DNA of 64,000 nt from Polaromonas sp. SP1 (GTDB taxonomy: Bacteria; Pseudomonadota; Gammaproteobacteria; Burkholderiales; Burkholderiaceae_C). The notes beneath the pieces are model-generated. The model worked only from the letters and a program-made list of their open reading frames with translations. It had not been told where the DNA came from and ran no database searches. The stretch lies in assembly GCF_003711205.1 (NCBI RefSeq), contig NZ_CP031013.1, positions 3,576,501 to 3,640,500 of the forward strand, read 5' to 3'. Shown here one piece after another: positions 18,783 through 26,917 of this stretch. Each line of letters opens with the position of its first letter. Within the stretch, counting starts at the first letter, position 1. Made by a program: the position numbers and the translations under genes.

Positions 18783-19478
18783 TTACACTTCCAGCCACTC
18801 TTTGCGGATGTAAGCATCGGCCCGCAGGCTGTCGGGCGTGCCGTCAAACACGATGCTGCCGTGGCCCATCACCAGCGCGCGGTCAGAGATCGCCATGGCG
18901 ATCGTCAGCTTCTGTTCGATCAGCAGTACCGAAATGCCCTTGGACTTCAGCGTTTGCAGATATTGGCCGACCAGTTCAACGATCTTGGGCGCCAGGCCCT
19001 CGGTGGGTTCGTCAATGATGATGAGGTCGGGGTCGCCCATCAACGTGCGGCACAGCGTCAGCATCTGCTGCTCGCCACCCGAGAGTACGCCCGCCTCGGT
19101 GTGCTGGCGCTCGCGCAGGCGGGGAAACATCTGGTACATGTCTTCAAACGACCAGCGCGAGCCCTTGCCCGAGCCCTTCTGGCCGAGCAAGAGGTTTTGG
19201 TGCACCGTGAGCTTGGGGAAGATGTCGCGGTTCTCGGGCACATAGCCGATCCCCAGGTGGGCGATCTGGTAGGCCTTCTTGCCGACGATTTCTTCTTTCT
19301 TCCAGAGGATGGAGCCCTGGCAATCTACCAGGCCCATGATGGCCTTGGCCGTGGTGGAGCGGCCCGAGCCGTTGCGGCCCAGCAAGGCCACGATCTGGCC
19401 GGGCTGCACATCGAAATTCACGCCGTGCAGTACGTGGCTTTTGCCGTAGAAGGCGTGGAGGTTTTTTATCTGGAGCAT
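18783..19478 (-). CDS. livF: Branched-chain amino acid-type ABC transporter ATPase LivF
   Basis: A 231-residue ABC ATPase of the LivF type. Walker A GRNGSGRSTTAKAIMG (about residues 35-50) has Arg where the P-loop Lys is usual (GSGRST instead of GSGKST), a notable substitution. The signature is LSGGEQQMLTLCRTLM and Walker B is LIIIDEPTEGLAP. The N-terminus LQIKNLHAFYGKSHVLHGVNF is typical. It pairs with LivG to drive the LivH/LivM permease. Its ATG overlaps the livG stop (TGATG). Confidence 0.9.
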   Translation of the reverse strand: MLQIKNLHAFYGKSHVLHGVNFDVQPGQIVALLGRNGSGRSTTAKAIMGLVDCQGSILWKKEEIVGKKAYQIAHLGIGYVPENRDIFPKLTVHQNLLLGQKGSGKGSRWSFEDMYQMFPRLRERQHTEAGVLSGGEQQMLTLCRTLMGDPDLIIIDEPTEGLAPKIVELVGQYLQTLKSKGISVLLIEQKLTIAMAISDRALVMGHGSIVFDGTPDSLRADAYIRKEWLEV

Positions 19479-20263
19479 CAGTGGCCACCTCCATGTGCTT
19501 GGGCATCGGCAACGGATGAACCGAGGTAGGCTTCCTGAACCCGCTGGTCTGCCCGGACTGCCTCTGGCGTGTCGTAGGCAATGATTTCGCCGTAGACCAC
19601 CACTGCGATCTTGTCGGCCAGGCCAAACACCACGCCCATGTCGTGCTCCACCGTCAGCAGGGTCTTGCCCACCGTGACTTCCTTGATCAGGTTGATGAAG
19701 CGGCTGGTCTCGGAGCGGCTCATGCCGGCCGTCGGTTCGTCCAGCAGGATGACATTGGCGCCGCCGGCAATCGTGATGCCGATTTCCAGCGCGCGCTGCT
19801 CTGCGTAGGTGAGATTGGTGGCCAGCACGTCACGCTTTTTGTCGAGCTTGATCATGGCCATCAGTTCCTCGGCCCGCTGGTTGGCGTCGTCCAGGTCGGC
19901 CAGGAAGCGGAAGAAGGTGTACTTGTAGCCCAGGCTCCACAGCACACCGCAGCGCAGGTTTTCAAACACGCTGAGCTTGGGGAAGATGTTGGTGATCTGG
20001 AAACTGCGCGACAAACCCAGGCGGTTGATCTCAAACGGCTTTTTGCCGTCGATGCGCTGGCCGTTGAGCAGCACCTGGCCGCTGGTGGGCTCAAACCGGC
20101 CGCTGATCAGGTTGAACAGCGTGGACTTGCCCGCGCCGTTGGGGCCGATGATGGCGACGCGCTCGCCGGCCTTCACCTGCAGGTTGGTGCCGCGGATGAT
20201 TTCGGTTTTGCCGAAGCTCTTGCGCAGGTCTTTGAGTTCAAGCGAATAGGTAGCCGTGCTCAC
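19478..20263 (-). CDS. livG: Branched-chain amino acid-type ABC transporter ATPase LivG
   Basis: A 261-residue ABC ATPase. Walker A is GPNGAGKSTLFNLISG (about residues 39-54) with the expected Lys. The long LivG-type insertion RLGLSRSFQITNIFPKLSVFENLRCGVLW is present. The signature region (LTYAEQRALEIGITIA) has YAEQR in place of the canonical SGGQ, and Walker B is VILLDEPTAGMSRSE. It overlaps livM upstream by 4 bp (ATGA) and livF downstream by 1 bp, so the ATPases are translated as a unit. Confidence 0.92.
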   Translation of the reverse strand: MSTATYSLELKDLRKSFGKTEIIRGTNLQVKAGERVAIIGPNGAGKSTLFNLISGRFEPTSGQVLLNGQRIDGKKPFEINRLGLSRSFQITNIFPKLSVFENLRCGVLWSLGYKYTFFRFLADLDDANQRAEELMAMIKLDKKRDVLATNLTYAEQRALEIGITIAGGANVILLDEPTAGMSRSETSRFINLIKEVTVGKTLLTVEHDMGVVFGLADKIAVVVYGEIIAYDTPEAVRADQRVQEAYLGSSVADAQAHGGGH

Positions 20264-21552
20264 AATAGTTCCCTTCGCTTGATTTCTTTTTCAATCTCAT
20301 CCTGGATTTCACCCCATTGCGTCAAAAACCGCCGGCGTGTGAGCTCAAAGAGTCCCAGACCCGTGAGCAGCACAAAACCGGCGCCCAGCCAGCTGTTGAT
20401 GTTGGTGGCGTTGAGCCGCACACCCATAAAGCCCAGCTCTGCGCCCAATGCCGCATTGAGCTGCAGGTGGTAAATCATCTCCACCATGGCCGCCGCGCCA
20501 ACCAGCGCGGTCAGTGCCGTGATGCCCAGGCCGAGGTAGCCGACCCACAACTCCCTGAGCTTGCCGAAGGACGCGATGCGCAGGTTCATCATGATCAGGC
20601 TGGCAATGCCGCCCGGCGCATACATCACCATGAAGAGGAAGATCAGGCCCACATACAGCAGCCAGGCCATCGACAGTTCAGACAGCAAAATCAGCGCCAG
20701 CACCAGCAGGCCGGCGCCGATGATGGGGCCGAAGAAGAAGGTCGCGCCGCCCAGGAAGGTGAACAGCAGCAGGCTGCCCGAGCGCACGCCGCTCACCACT
20801 TCCGCCGTGACGATTTCCGAATTGATGGCGGCCAGCCCGCCGCCTATGCCGGCGAAGAAGCCGGCGATGATGAAGGCGTAGTAACGCACGCGCTGCGTGT
20901 TGTAGCCGATGAATTCCACGCGCTCGGGGTTGTCACGCACGGCATTCAATATGCGGCCCAGCGGCGTGCGGGTAAAGGCAAACATGGCGGCCGTGCAGAT
21001 GAAGCAATACACCGCGATCAGGTAGTACACCTGGATCTGCGGGCCGAAGCTGATGCCGAAGACCGGCTTGCCATAGGCCCGGTTGGTGGTGATGCCGCCC
21101 TCCCCGCCGAAGAACTCGGGGAACATCAGCGACATGGCAAACACCAGTTCGCCCACGCCCAGCGTGATCATGGCAAAAGTAGTGCCGGCCTTTTTGGTGG
21201 TGACGTAGCCGAACAGCACGGCGAAAAGCAAGCCCGACAAGCCGCCCACCAGGGGAATCAGCGGCAGCGGGATGTAGAAGGTGCCCTTGGCGGCCAGGTT
21301 CATCGCGTGCACCGCCAGGAAGGAACCCAGCCCGGCATAGACCGCATGGCCGAAGCTGAGCATGCCGCCCTGCCCCAACAGGATGTTGTAGCTCAGGCAG
21401 ATGATGACCAGGTAGCCGGCCTGCGACAGCATGGTGAGCGCCAGGCTGCTTTTGAACATCATGGGCGCGGCGATCAGCAGCAGCGCGTACAGCGTCCAGA
21501 GCACCCAGCGGCCGACGTTGTAGGGTTTGAATTCGTGAAACGGTCTTGTCAT
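20260..21552 (-). CDS. livM: Branched-chain amino acid-type ABC transporter permease LivM
   Basis: A 430-residue inner-membrane permease with about nine to ten hydrophobic segments. LivM-type motifs are LSYNILLGQGGMLSFGHAVYAGLGSF (family: LNLLLGYAGQLSLGHAAF), GYVTTKKAGTTFAMITLGVGEL and a EAA-like loop around RYYAFIIAGFFAGIGGGLAAI. It is longer than E. coli LivM in its C-terminal region: after residue about 330 a hydrophobic pair of segments and the polar tail QDEIEKEIKRRELL are added. It works with LivH as the permease heterodimer. Confidence 0.9.
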   Translation of the reverse strand: MTRPFHEFKPYNVGRWVLWTLYALLLIAAPMMFKSSLALTMLSQAGYLVIICLSYNILLGQGGMLSFGHAVYAGLGSFLAVHAMNLAAKGTFYIPLPLIPLVGGLSGLLFAVLFGYVTTKKAGTTFAMITLGVGELVFAMSLMFPEFFGGEGGITTNRAYGKPVFGISFGPQIQVYYLIAVYCFICTAAMFAFTRTPLGRILNAVRDNPERVEFIGYNTQRVRYYAFIIAGFFAGIGGGLAAINSEIVTAEVVSGVRSGSLLLFTFLGGATFFFGPIIGAGLLVLALILLSELSMAWLLYVGLIFLFMVMYAPGGIASLIMMNLRIASFGKLRELWVGYLGLGITALTALVGAAAMVEMIYHLQLNAALGAELGFMGVRLNATNINSWLGAGFVLLTGLGLFELTRRRFLTQWGEIQDEIEKEIKRRELL

Positions 21553-21557
21553 GGTGG

Positions 21558-22514
21558 TCAGCCTTCCCGTGTGCCCAGGAGGCCTTTGGGCCGGAAGATG
21601 AGGATCAGCACCAGGAACAGGAACGGCAGGATGGGTGCGACCTGCGAAATGGTGAGCTTGAGCAGCGGATAGCCAAAGGTTTCCGGCGTGACCGTGTAGC
21701 TGAACTTCGCCAGCAGTGTCATGAGCGACTGGTCCATGGCCACGGCGAAGGTCTGGATCAGGCCGATCAACAGGGATGCGAGGAAGGCGCCGCTGAGCGA
21801 ACCCATGCCCCCCACCACAACGACCACAAAAATGATGGCGCCGACCGAGCCGGCCATGGCAGGCTCGGTCACAAAGGTGTTGCCGCCGATGACGCCTGCC
21901 AGGCCGGCCAACGCCGCACCACCCCCAAACACCAGCATGAAGACGCGCGGCACGTTGTGGCCCAGCGCTTCCACCGTCTCAGGGTGCGTCAGCGCGGCCT
22001 GGATCACCAGCCCGATGCGCGTGCGCGTCAGCAGCAGCCAGATGCTGATCAGCATGACGATGGAAATCAGCATGATGAAAGCACGGGACTTGGGGAAGTT
22101 GGTGCCGAAAACAGTAAAGAGAGGCCCCTCCAGCCCGGGCGGCAGCACATAGTTGACGGCCGACCGTCCCCACACCAGTTGCACCAGCTCCAGCAGCAGG
22201 TAAGACAGGCCGAAGGTCACCAGCAGTTCCGGCACATGGCCGAACTTGTGCACCTTGCGCAGGCAGTACCGTTCAAACAGGGCGCCCATGGCAAACACCA
22301 GCATCGGGGCGACCAGCAGCGACCACCAGAAGCCGATCACCTGCGAGGTGCTGTAGGCAATATAGGCCCCGACCATGTAGAACGAGGCATGGGCGAAGTT
22401 GAGCACGCCCATCATGCTGAAGATCAGCGTGAGGCCGGAGCTCAGCATGAACAGCAGCAAGCCGTAGCTCAGGCCGTTCAGGAGCGAGATGGTGAAAAAT
22501 TCCAGATTCATCAA
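21558..22514 (-). CDS. livH: Branched-chain amino acid-type ABC transporter permease LivH
   Basis: A 318-residue permease, usual length for LivH. Characteristic stretches are LLNGLSYGLLLFMLSSGLTLIFSMMGVLNFAHASFYMVGAY (N-terminal two helices), TRIGLVIQAALTHPETVEALGHNV (cytoplasmic EAA-like loop) and GGMGSLSGAFLASLLIGLIQT. Two successive ATGs occur (22514 and 22511); either can be the start. It is 5 bp upstream of livM. It is separated from livK by a hairpin terminator-like sequence, which probably sets a lower expression level than for the binding protein. Confidence 0.91.
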   Translation of the reverse strand: MMNLEFFTISLLNGLSYGLLLFMLSSGLTLIFSMMGVLNFAHASFYMVGAYIAYSTSQVIGFWWSLLVAPMLVFAMGALFERYCLRKVHKFGHVPELLVTFGLSYLLLELVQLVWGRSAVNYVLPPGLEGPLFTVFGTNFPKSRAFIMLISIVMLISIWLLLTRTRIGLVIQAALTHPETVEALGHNVPRVFMLVFGGGAALAGLAGVIGGNTFVTEPAMAGSVGAIIFVVVVVGGMGSLSGAFLASLLIGLIQTFAVAMDQSLMTLLAKFSYTVTPETFGYPLLKLTISQVAPILPFLFLVLILIFRPKGLLGTREG

Positions 22515-22590
22515 TGACCGCCTGAAGCTGTAGCTCTGGTTGGAGGGAGATTGGAGGGCAAGAAGGTCGAGGTAAGGGTCAGCCCTAAAG

Positions 22591-22618
22591 AAAAAGGCCC
22601 GAGGATTGGTCGGGCCTT
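22591..22618 (-). terminator. Hairpin attenuator between livK and livHMGF
   Basis: On the minus strand a perfect 9-bp stem AAGGCCCGA / TCGGGCCTT closes a 7-nt loop and is followed by TTTTT-type residues (the run of A at 22591-22595 on the plus strand). It lies 26 bp after the livK stop and 77 bp before the livH start, all in one direction. This is the common arrangement that gives a higher level of periplasmic binding protein than of membrane components. Confidence 0.72.
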
Positions 22619-22643
22619 CGCCTTGCGGACACCCCTCAGGGCA

Positions 22644-23966
22644 TCAACCCGGACGTTTCATCTGGCACGAGGTCGGCGTGCTGGCCACATAGGGCTCGTA
22701 GTACTTCACAGGCACAAAGGTGTAGCCGGTGTTCTCCGCATCGTAGGGGTACTTGCCGCCGGCTTTTTCCCATTTGTCGATGTAGAGGCCTTGTTGCAGC
22801 TGGTGGTCGGTCTTGCGCATCTCGACGTCGCCGTTAAAGCTCTTGAAGCGCAGGCCTTCCATGGCCTTGGCCACCACGGCCGGCTCGGTCGATTTGGTCT
22901 GCGCCATGGCTTCGGTCAGGATGGTGAAGGCGTGGTAGATCGCGCCGGTATAGAAGTCGTCGTTGAACTTCTTTTTGTAGTCGGCCTGGATCTGCTGGAT
23001 TTCACCGCCCATGTTGAGGTGGTTGTACGAGACCATGTAGACACGGCCGGCAGAGGCTGCGCCCAGCGCTGTCGGCGTGCCGGTGACGCCTGCGTAGTAG
23101 GTGTAGAACTTGACGTTGTTCAGGCCGGCCTCGTTGGCGGCCTTGACCAGCAGCGAAAGGTCGGAGCCCCAGTTGCCGGTGATCACGGTATCGGCGCCCG
23201 ACTGCTTGATCTTGGCGATGTACGGTGCGAAGTCACGCACCTGGGCCAGGGGGTGCAGGTCTTCGCCGACGATCTGGATGTCGGGGCGCTTGCTGGAGAG
23301 GTTGGCCTTGGCGAACTTGGCGACCTGCTGGCCGTGCGAGTAGTTCTGGTTGATCAGGTAGACCTTCTTGATGTCCGGCTGGTCCTTCATGAAAGCGGTC
23401 AGCGCTTCCATCTTCATGGAGGTGTCGGCATCCAGGCGAAAGTGCCAGTAGTCGCACTTGCTGTTGGTCAGGTCAGGGTCCACCGCCGCGTAGTTGAGGT
23501 AGACCACTTCCTTGCCGGGATTGCGCTCGTTGTATTTGGACAGCGCGTCCATGATGGCCAGCGCCGGGCCGGAGCCGTTGCCCTGCACCACGTAGCGCGC
23601 GCCCTGGTCAATGGCCGACTTCAGCGCGTTGGTGGTTTCCTGCGGGCTGAGCTTGTTGTCGATGCCGATGATTTCGAACTTCACGCCGGCCTTGTTCTTT
23701 TTGCTGAACTGCTCGGCCAGGAACTGGAAGCCCTTGAGCTGGTTGGTGCCGACGGCAGCCATCAGGCCGGACAGCGGATCGAGCCAGGCGATCTTGACGG
23801 TCTGGTTGAGGTTGACGGCGCCGGGCGCCGGCGCTGCGGTAGCGGCTTTGGCCGGAGCGGCGGCCTTGGCAGGCGCCTGGGCCAGCGTCATGCCGCTGTA
23901 GAGCATGGAGGACACCGCCAGGGCGATGCCTGCATGCTTTGCGAAAAATCGGTTCTGGGTTGTCAT
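22644..23966 (-). CDS. Liv-type ABC transporter substrate-binding protein
   Basis: A 440-residue periplasmic binding protein, longer than E. coli LivK/LivJ (about 370). The N-terminus is a signal peptide ending near MTLAQA, followed by an Ala/Pro-rich spacer (PAKAAAPAKAATAAPAPG). The mature domain starts at VNLNQTVKIAWLDPLSGLMAAVGTNQLKG, the type I binding-protein fold, and the C-terminus ends in CQMKRPG. An AGGAGACAAGGGATG arrangement supports the start. The ligand is not obvious; the cluster with an acyl-CoA ligase and beta-oxidation genes argues for an organic acid rather than leucine or valine. Confidence 0.88.
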   Translation of the reverse strand: MTTQNRFFAKHAGIALAVSSMLYSGMTLAQAPAKAAAPAKAATAAPAPGAVNLNQTVKIAWLDPLSGLMAAVGTNQLKGFQFLAEQFSKKNKAGVKFEIIGIDNKLSPQETTNALKSAIDQGARYVVQGNGSGPALAIMDALSKYNERNPGKEVVYLNYAAVDPDLTNSKCDYWHFRLDADTSMKMEALTAFMKDQPDIKKVYLINQNYSHGQQVAKFAKANLSSKRPDIQIVGEDLHPLAQVRDFAPYIAKIKQSGADTVITGNWGSDLSLLVKAANEAGLNNVKFYTYYAGVTGTPTALGAASAGRVYMVSYNHLNMGGEIQQIQADYKKKFNDDFYTGAIYHAFTILTEAMAQTKSTEPAVVAKAMEGLRFKSFNGDVEMRKTDHQLQQGLYIDKWEKAGGKYPYDAENTGYTFVPVKYYEPYVASTPTSCQMKRPG

Positions 23967-24158
23967 CCCTTGTCTCCTGAAAATTTATGAATTTGTGAAC
24001 GAAATCTAACGGGGAACCGGCAAAGGTTAGGTTAAAAAATGCTGCACTGCGTCAGGGAATGCCCTACTGATGTCACGGACGTGACCACCGGTTCAGGCAC
24101 CATGTTCATTCGCTGGATGTAGAGCGCCCTGCCTCTGCTGGTGGCCGAATCTCCCTCC

Positions 24159-24220
24159 CCGTTCGCCCTGAGGTATCGAAGGGCTGGTGCCCAAAGGCTT
24201 CGATACCTCAGCCCGAACGG
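24159..24220. repeat. REP-like inverted repeat, copy 1
   Basis: CCGTTCGCCCTGAGGTATCG and its near reverse complement (CGATACCTCAGCCCGAACGG) face each other around a GGGCTGGTGCCCAAAGG centre. It is the main feature of the 308-bp gap (23967-24274) between the acyl-CoA ligase and livK; the rest of that gap holds the livK leader and no gene I recognise. The outer arms match the second element at 28844. Arms of this GTTCG...GAACGG type belong to a REP family widespread in proteobacteria. Confidence 0.75.
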
Positions 24221-24274
24221 AGAACCCACGCGCTTCGCTTCGAACTGTTGATGCGCGGCCCTCTCACTTTTGTA

Positions 24275-25903
24275 TTACGACTGTGGCAATTTGTAATCCT
24301 TCAGGATCTCGCGCAGCTTGGTTTTGAGCATCTTGCCGGTGGCTCCTAGCGGGATGGCATCGACAAAAACCACGTCGTCGGGGATCTGCCATTTGGCGGT
24401 TTTGCCGTCGTAGAAACGGATCAGTTCGTCGCGTGTGACGTCCATGCCCGGTTTTTTGACCACGGCGATGATGGGGCGCTCATCCCACTTGGGGTGGGCC
24501 ACGCCGATACAGGCGGCCATGGCAACGGCCGGGTGGGCCACGGCGATGTTTTCTACGTCAATCGAGCTGATCCATTCGCCGCCGGACTTGATGACGTCCT
24601 TGCTGCGGTCGGTGATCTGCAGGTAGCCTTCGGCGTCAATGGTGCCGACGTCGCCCGTGGGGAACCAGCCGTCCACCAGCGGGTCGCCGCCCTCGCCTTT
24701 GAAGTACTCCCGCACAATCCACGGGCCCTTGACATACAGGTCGCCAAAGACTTTGCCGTCCCACGGCAGCTCCTTGCCGTCCGGATCGACGATTTTCATG
24801 TCGACACCGTAGATGGCGCGCCCCTGCTTGAGGCGTATCTTCATTTTTTCGGCTTCCGGCAGCGCGTCGTGTTTGTTCTTGAGCGAGCAGAGCGTGCCCA
24901 GCGGACTCATCTCGGTCATGCCCCAGGCGTGCAGCACTTCGACGCCGTAGTCTTCGCGGAAGGCATGGATCATGGCGGGCGGGCAAGCCGAGCCGCCGAT
25001 GACGGTGCGGCGCAAGGTGGAAAACTTCAGCCCGGCAGGCTTCATGTGCGTCAGCAGCATCTGCCACACCGTGGGCACGCCGGCGGCGTAGGTCACCTTC
25101 TCGGCTTCGATCAATTCGTAAATCGATTTGCCGTCCAGCGCGGGGCCGGGGAAGACCAGCTTGGCCCCGGTGAGCGCGGCTGAATACGGGATGCCCCAGG
25201 CATTGACGTGGAACATGGGCACGACCGGAAGGATCGAATCACGCGCAGAGATGCTCATCACATCGGGCAGCGCAGCCGCGTAGGCATGCAGCGTGCTGGA
25301 GCGGTGGCTGTACAGCGCGGCCTTGGGGTTGCCCGTGGTGCCGCTGGTGTAGCACATGCTGGAGGCGGTGTTTTCGTCAAAAGTGGGCCAGGCATAGTCG
25401 GCGCTTTGCGCGCCCACCCAGCTTTCATAGCTCTGCAGGTTGGGAACGCCCGAGTCGGCCGGCAGCTTGTCGACATCGCACAGCGCGATGTAGTGCTTGA
25501 TGGTGGGGCACCTGGCGTGCACGGCCTGCACCAGCGGCAGGAAGCTCAGGTCAAAACACAGCACCTGGTCTTCGGCGTGGTTGGCGATCCAGGCGATCTG
25601 GTCGGGATGCAGGCGCGGGTTGATGGTGTGCAGCACGCGGCCCGAGCCGCTGACGCCGTAGTAGAGCTCCAGGTGGCGGTAGCCGTTCCAGGCCAGCGTG
25701 GCCACCCGGTCGCTGAAGGCGAGCTTCAGGCCGTCCAGCGCATTGGCCACGCGGCGGGCGCGGTGGCCAAGGTCTTTGTAGGTATAGCGATGCAGGTCGC
25801 CCTCGACGCGGCGCGACACGATTTCCGCGTCGCCGTGGTGGCGCTCCGCGAATTCGATCAGTGATGAGATCAGCAGGGGCTGGCTTTGCATCAAACCTAA
25901 CAT
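24275..25903 (-). CDS. Fatty-acid/carboxylic-acid CoA ligase
   Basis: A 542-residue ANL-superfamily adenylating enzyme. The phosphate loop YTSGTTGNPKAALYSHRS lies at about residues 185-202, motif HAWGMTEMSPLGT in the middle, then GWFPTGDVGTIDAEGYLQITDR and the C-terminal KSGGEWISS with the catalytic Lys in LGATGKMLKTKLRE. It activates an acid with ATP and CoA. The motifs resemble medium/long-chain or AlkK-type ligases; the chain length or ring type of the substrate cannot be read from sequence. I start at ATG 25903 (MLGLMQSQPLLISSL), preceded by AAAGGA. The 28-codon upstream extension looks non-conserved. It is the first gene of the minus-strand block, divergent from the Crp-type regulator across 281 bp. 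Confidence 0.88.
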   Translation of the reverse strand: MLGLMQSQPLLISSLIEFAERHHGDAEIVSRRVEGDLHRYTYKDLGHRARRVANALDGLKLAFSDRVATLAWNGYRHLELYYGVSGSGRVLHTINPRLHPDQIAWIANHAEDQVLCFDLSFLPLVQAVHARCPTIKHYIALCDVDKLPADSGVPNLQSYESWVGAQSADYAWPTFDENTASSMCYTSGTTGNPKAALYSHRSSTLHAYAAALPDVMSISARDSILPVVPMFHVNAWGIPYSAALTGAKLVFPGPALDGKSIYELIEAEKVTYAAGVPTVWQMLLTHMKPAGLKFSTLRRTVIGGSACPPAMIHAFREDYGVEVLHAWGMTEMSPLGTLCSLKNKHDALPEAEKMKIRLKQGRAIYGVDMKIVDPDGKELPWDGKVFGDLYVKGPWIVREYFKGEGGDPLVDGWFPTGDVGTIDAEGYLQITDRSKDVIKSGGEWISSIDVENIAVAHPAVAMAACIGVAHPKWDERPIIAVVKKPGMDVTRDELIRFYDGKTAKWQIPDDVVFVDAIPLGATGKMLKTKLREILKDYKLPQS

Positions 25904-26171
25904 CGTCCGTTTTCCTTTTAACTTTGTGCCGCCCGCAGGCTTGCTGTTGAACCGAAATGCCGTGAAAGTGCATCCTACCCCGCACATTTGCGGGAGGCCC
26001 TTGGGGAAATCCTCAGCAGCGTTACTTCAAGTGGCACACCGGCTCACCGATGGGCCTAATGTCGTTCGTGCGCGCAGGGGGCGCAAGCCATGTCGTTCTA
26101 CCGACAGTTCCTAGGTAGATACCCCGCCTTGAGCGGCGCCTCCTGCTGGCTCCGGCGCACAGCAGCCGGGG

Positions 26172-26177
26172 GACAAT
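26172..26177 (+). promoter_or_regulatory. Possible -10-like hexamer directly before the Crp/Fnr-type gene
   Basis: GACAAT ends 7 nt before the ATG at 26185, with no Shine-Dalgarno sequence between and no clear -35 at the expected spacing. It matches the arrangement seen at def, yciB, map, dapC and yeeE, but its hexamer is weaker. Confidence 0.35.
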
Positions 26178-26184
26178 CCACGCC

Positions 26185-26874
26185 ATGCCATTTCAAACCG
26201 CTCCCGCGCATCACCGCTTTCTGCTCGGCCAGCCCTGGTTCCCGTCTTTGCCGGCCGAACACCAGCAGCGCCTGCTGGAGCGCACGTTGACGCAAAACGG
26301 TCACAAGGGCGAGGTCTTGTTGGCGGCGGGTGTGCCGGTCCAAGGCTGGTATGCGGTGCTGTCGGGGCTGGTGAAGCTGCAAAGCATGTCGTCGGAAGGC
26401 CGCGTTTCCGCCTTTCTGGGTGTGCCCGACGGCGAATGGTTTGGCGAAGGCTCAACCCTGAAAACCGAGCCGCGGCGCTACGATGTGATTGCCCTGCGGG
26501 ACACCACGCTGCTGTGCCTGCCGCGCAACCTGTTTGATGAACTGCTGGCCACGTCGCTGGACTTCAACCACTTCCTGGTCGCGCACCTGAACCGGCGCCT
26601 GGGCCAGGCCATGACCATCATCGAGGCGGGCCGCGTGCGCGCGCCCGAGCAGCGTGTGGCCCTCTATTTAAGCCGCGTGTTCTGGCAAGGGCGGCGCAAG
26701 CTGCTGTTGTCGCAGGAAGAGCTGGGGCTGCTGGCCGGCCTGTCGCGGCAAACCGTCAACAAGGCCCTGCAAACGCTGGAGGGGCTGGGCCTGGTGTCGC
26801 TGGAGTTTGGCCGTGTGGCCATGCTGGACGAGCAGGCGCTGGCGGCCTATGCCCACCGGCCGGCGGGCGTTTAA
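26185..26874 (+). CDS. Crp/Fnr-family transcriptional regulator
   Basis: A 229-residue protein with an N-terminal cyclic-nucleotide-binding-like beta roll (about 25-130; [26 protein letters not shown]) and a C-terminal winged helix. The recognition region is [37 protein letters not shown]. No Fnr-type cysteine cluster is at the N-terminus, so it is not an iron-sulfur Fnr; whether it binds cAMP or another effector is unclear. It is divergent from the acyl-CoA ligase gene and therefore a candidate regulator of the uptake/beta-oxidation block, which is inference from position. No Crp-type palindrome was found in the shared 281-bp region. Confidence 0.87.
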   Translation: MPFQTAPAHHRFLLGQPWFPSLPAEHQQRLLERTLTQNGHKGEVLLAAGVPVQGWYAVLSGLVKLQSMSSEGRVSAFLGVPDGEWFGEGSTLKTEPRRYDVIALRDTTLLCLPRNLFDELLATSLDFNHFLVAHLNRRLGQAMTIIEAGRVRAPEQRVALYLSRVFWQGRRKLLLSQEELGLLAGLSRQTVNKALQTLEGLGLVSLEFGRVAMLDEQALAAYAHRPAGV

Positions 26875-26917
26875 CCCCCCTGCAGCAGGGCTACCGTGCC
26901 AACAGCACAATAGGCAC

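Noticed and set aside
24032..24229. A short minus-strand frame in the livK-ligase gap.
   Set aside because: It spans a REP-like inverted repeat and shows no start context or family features.
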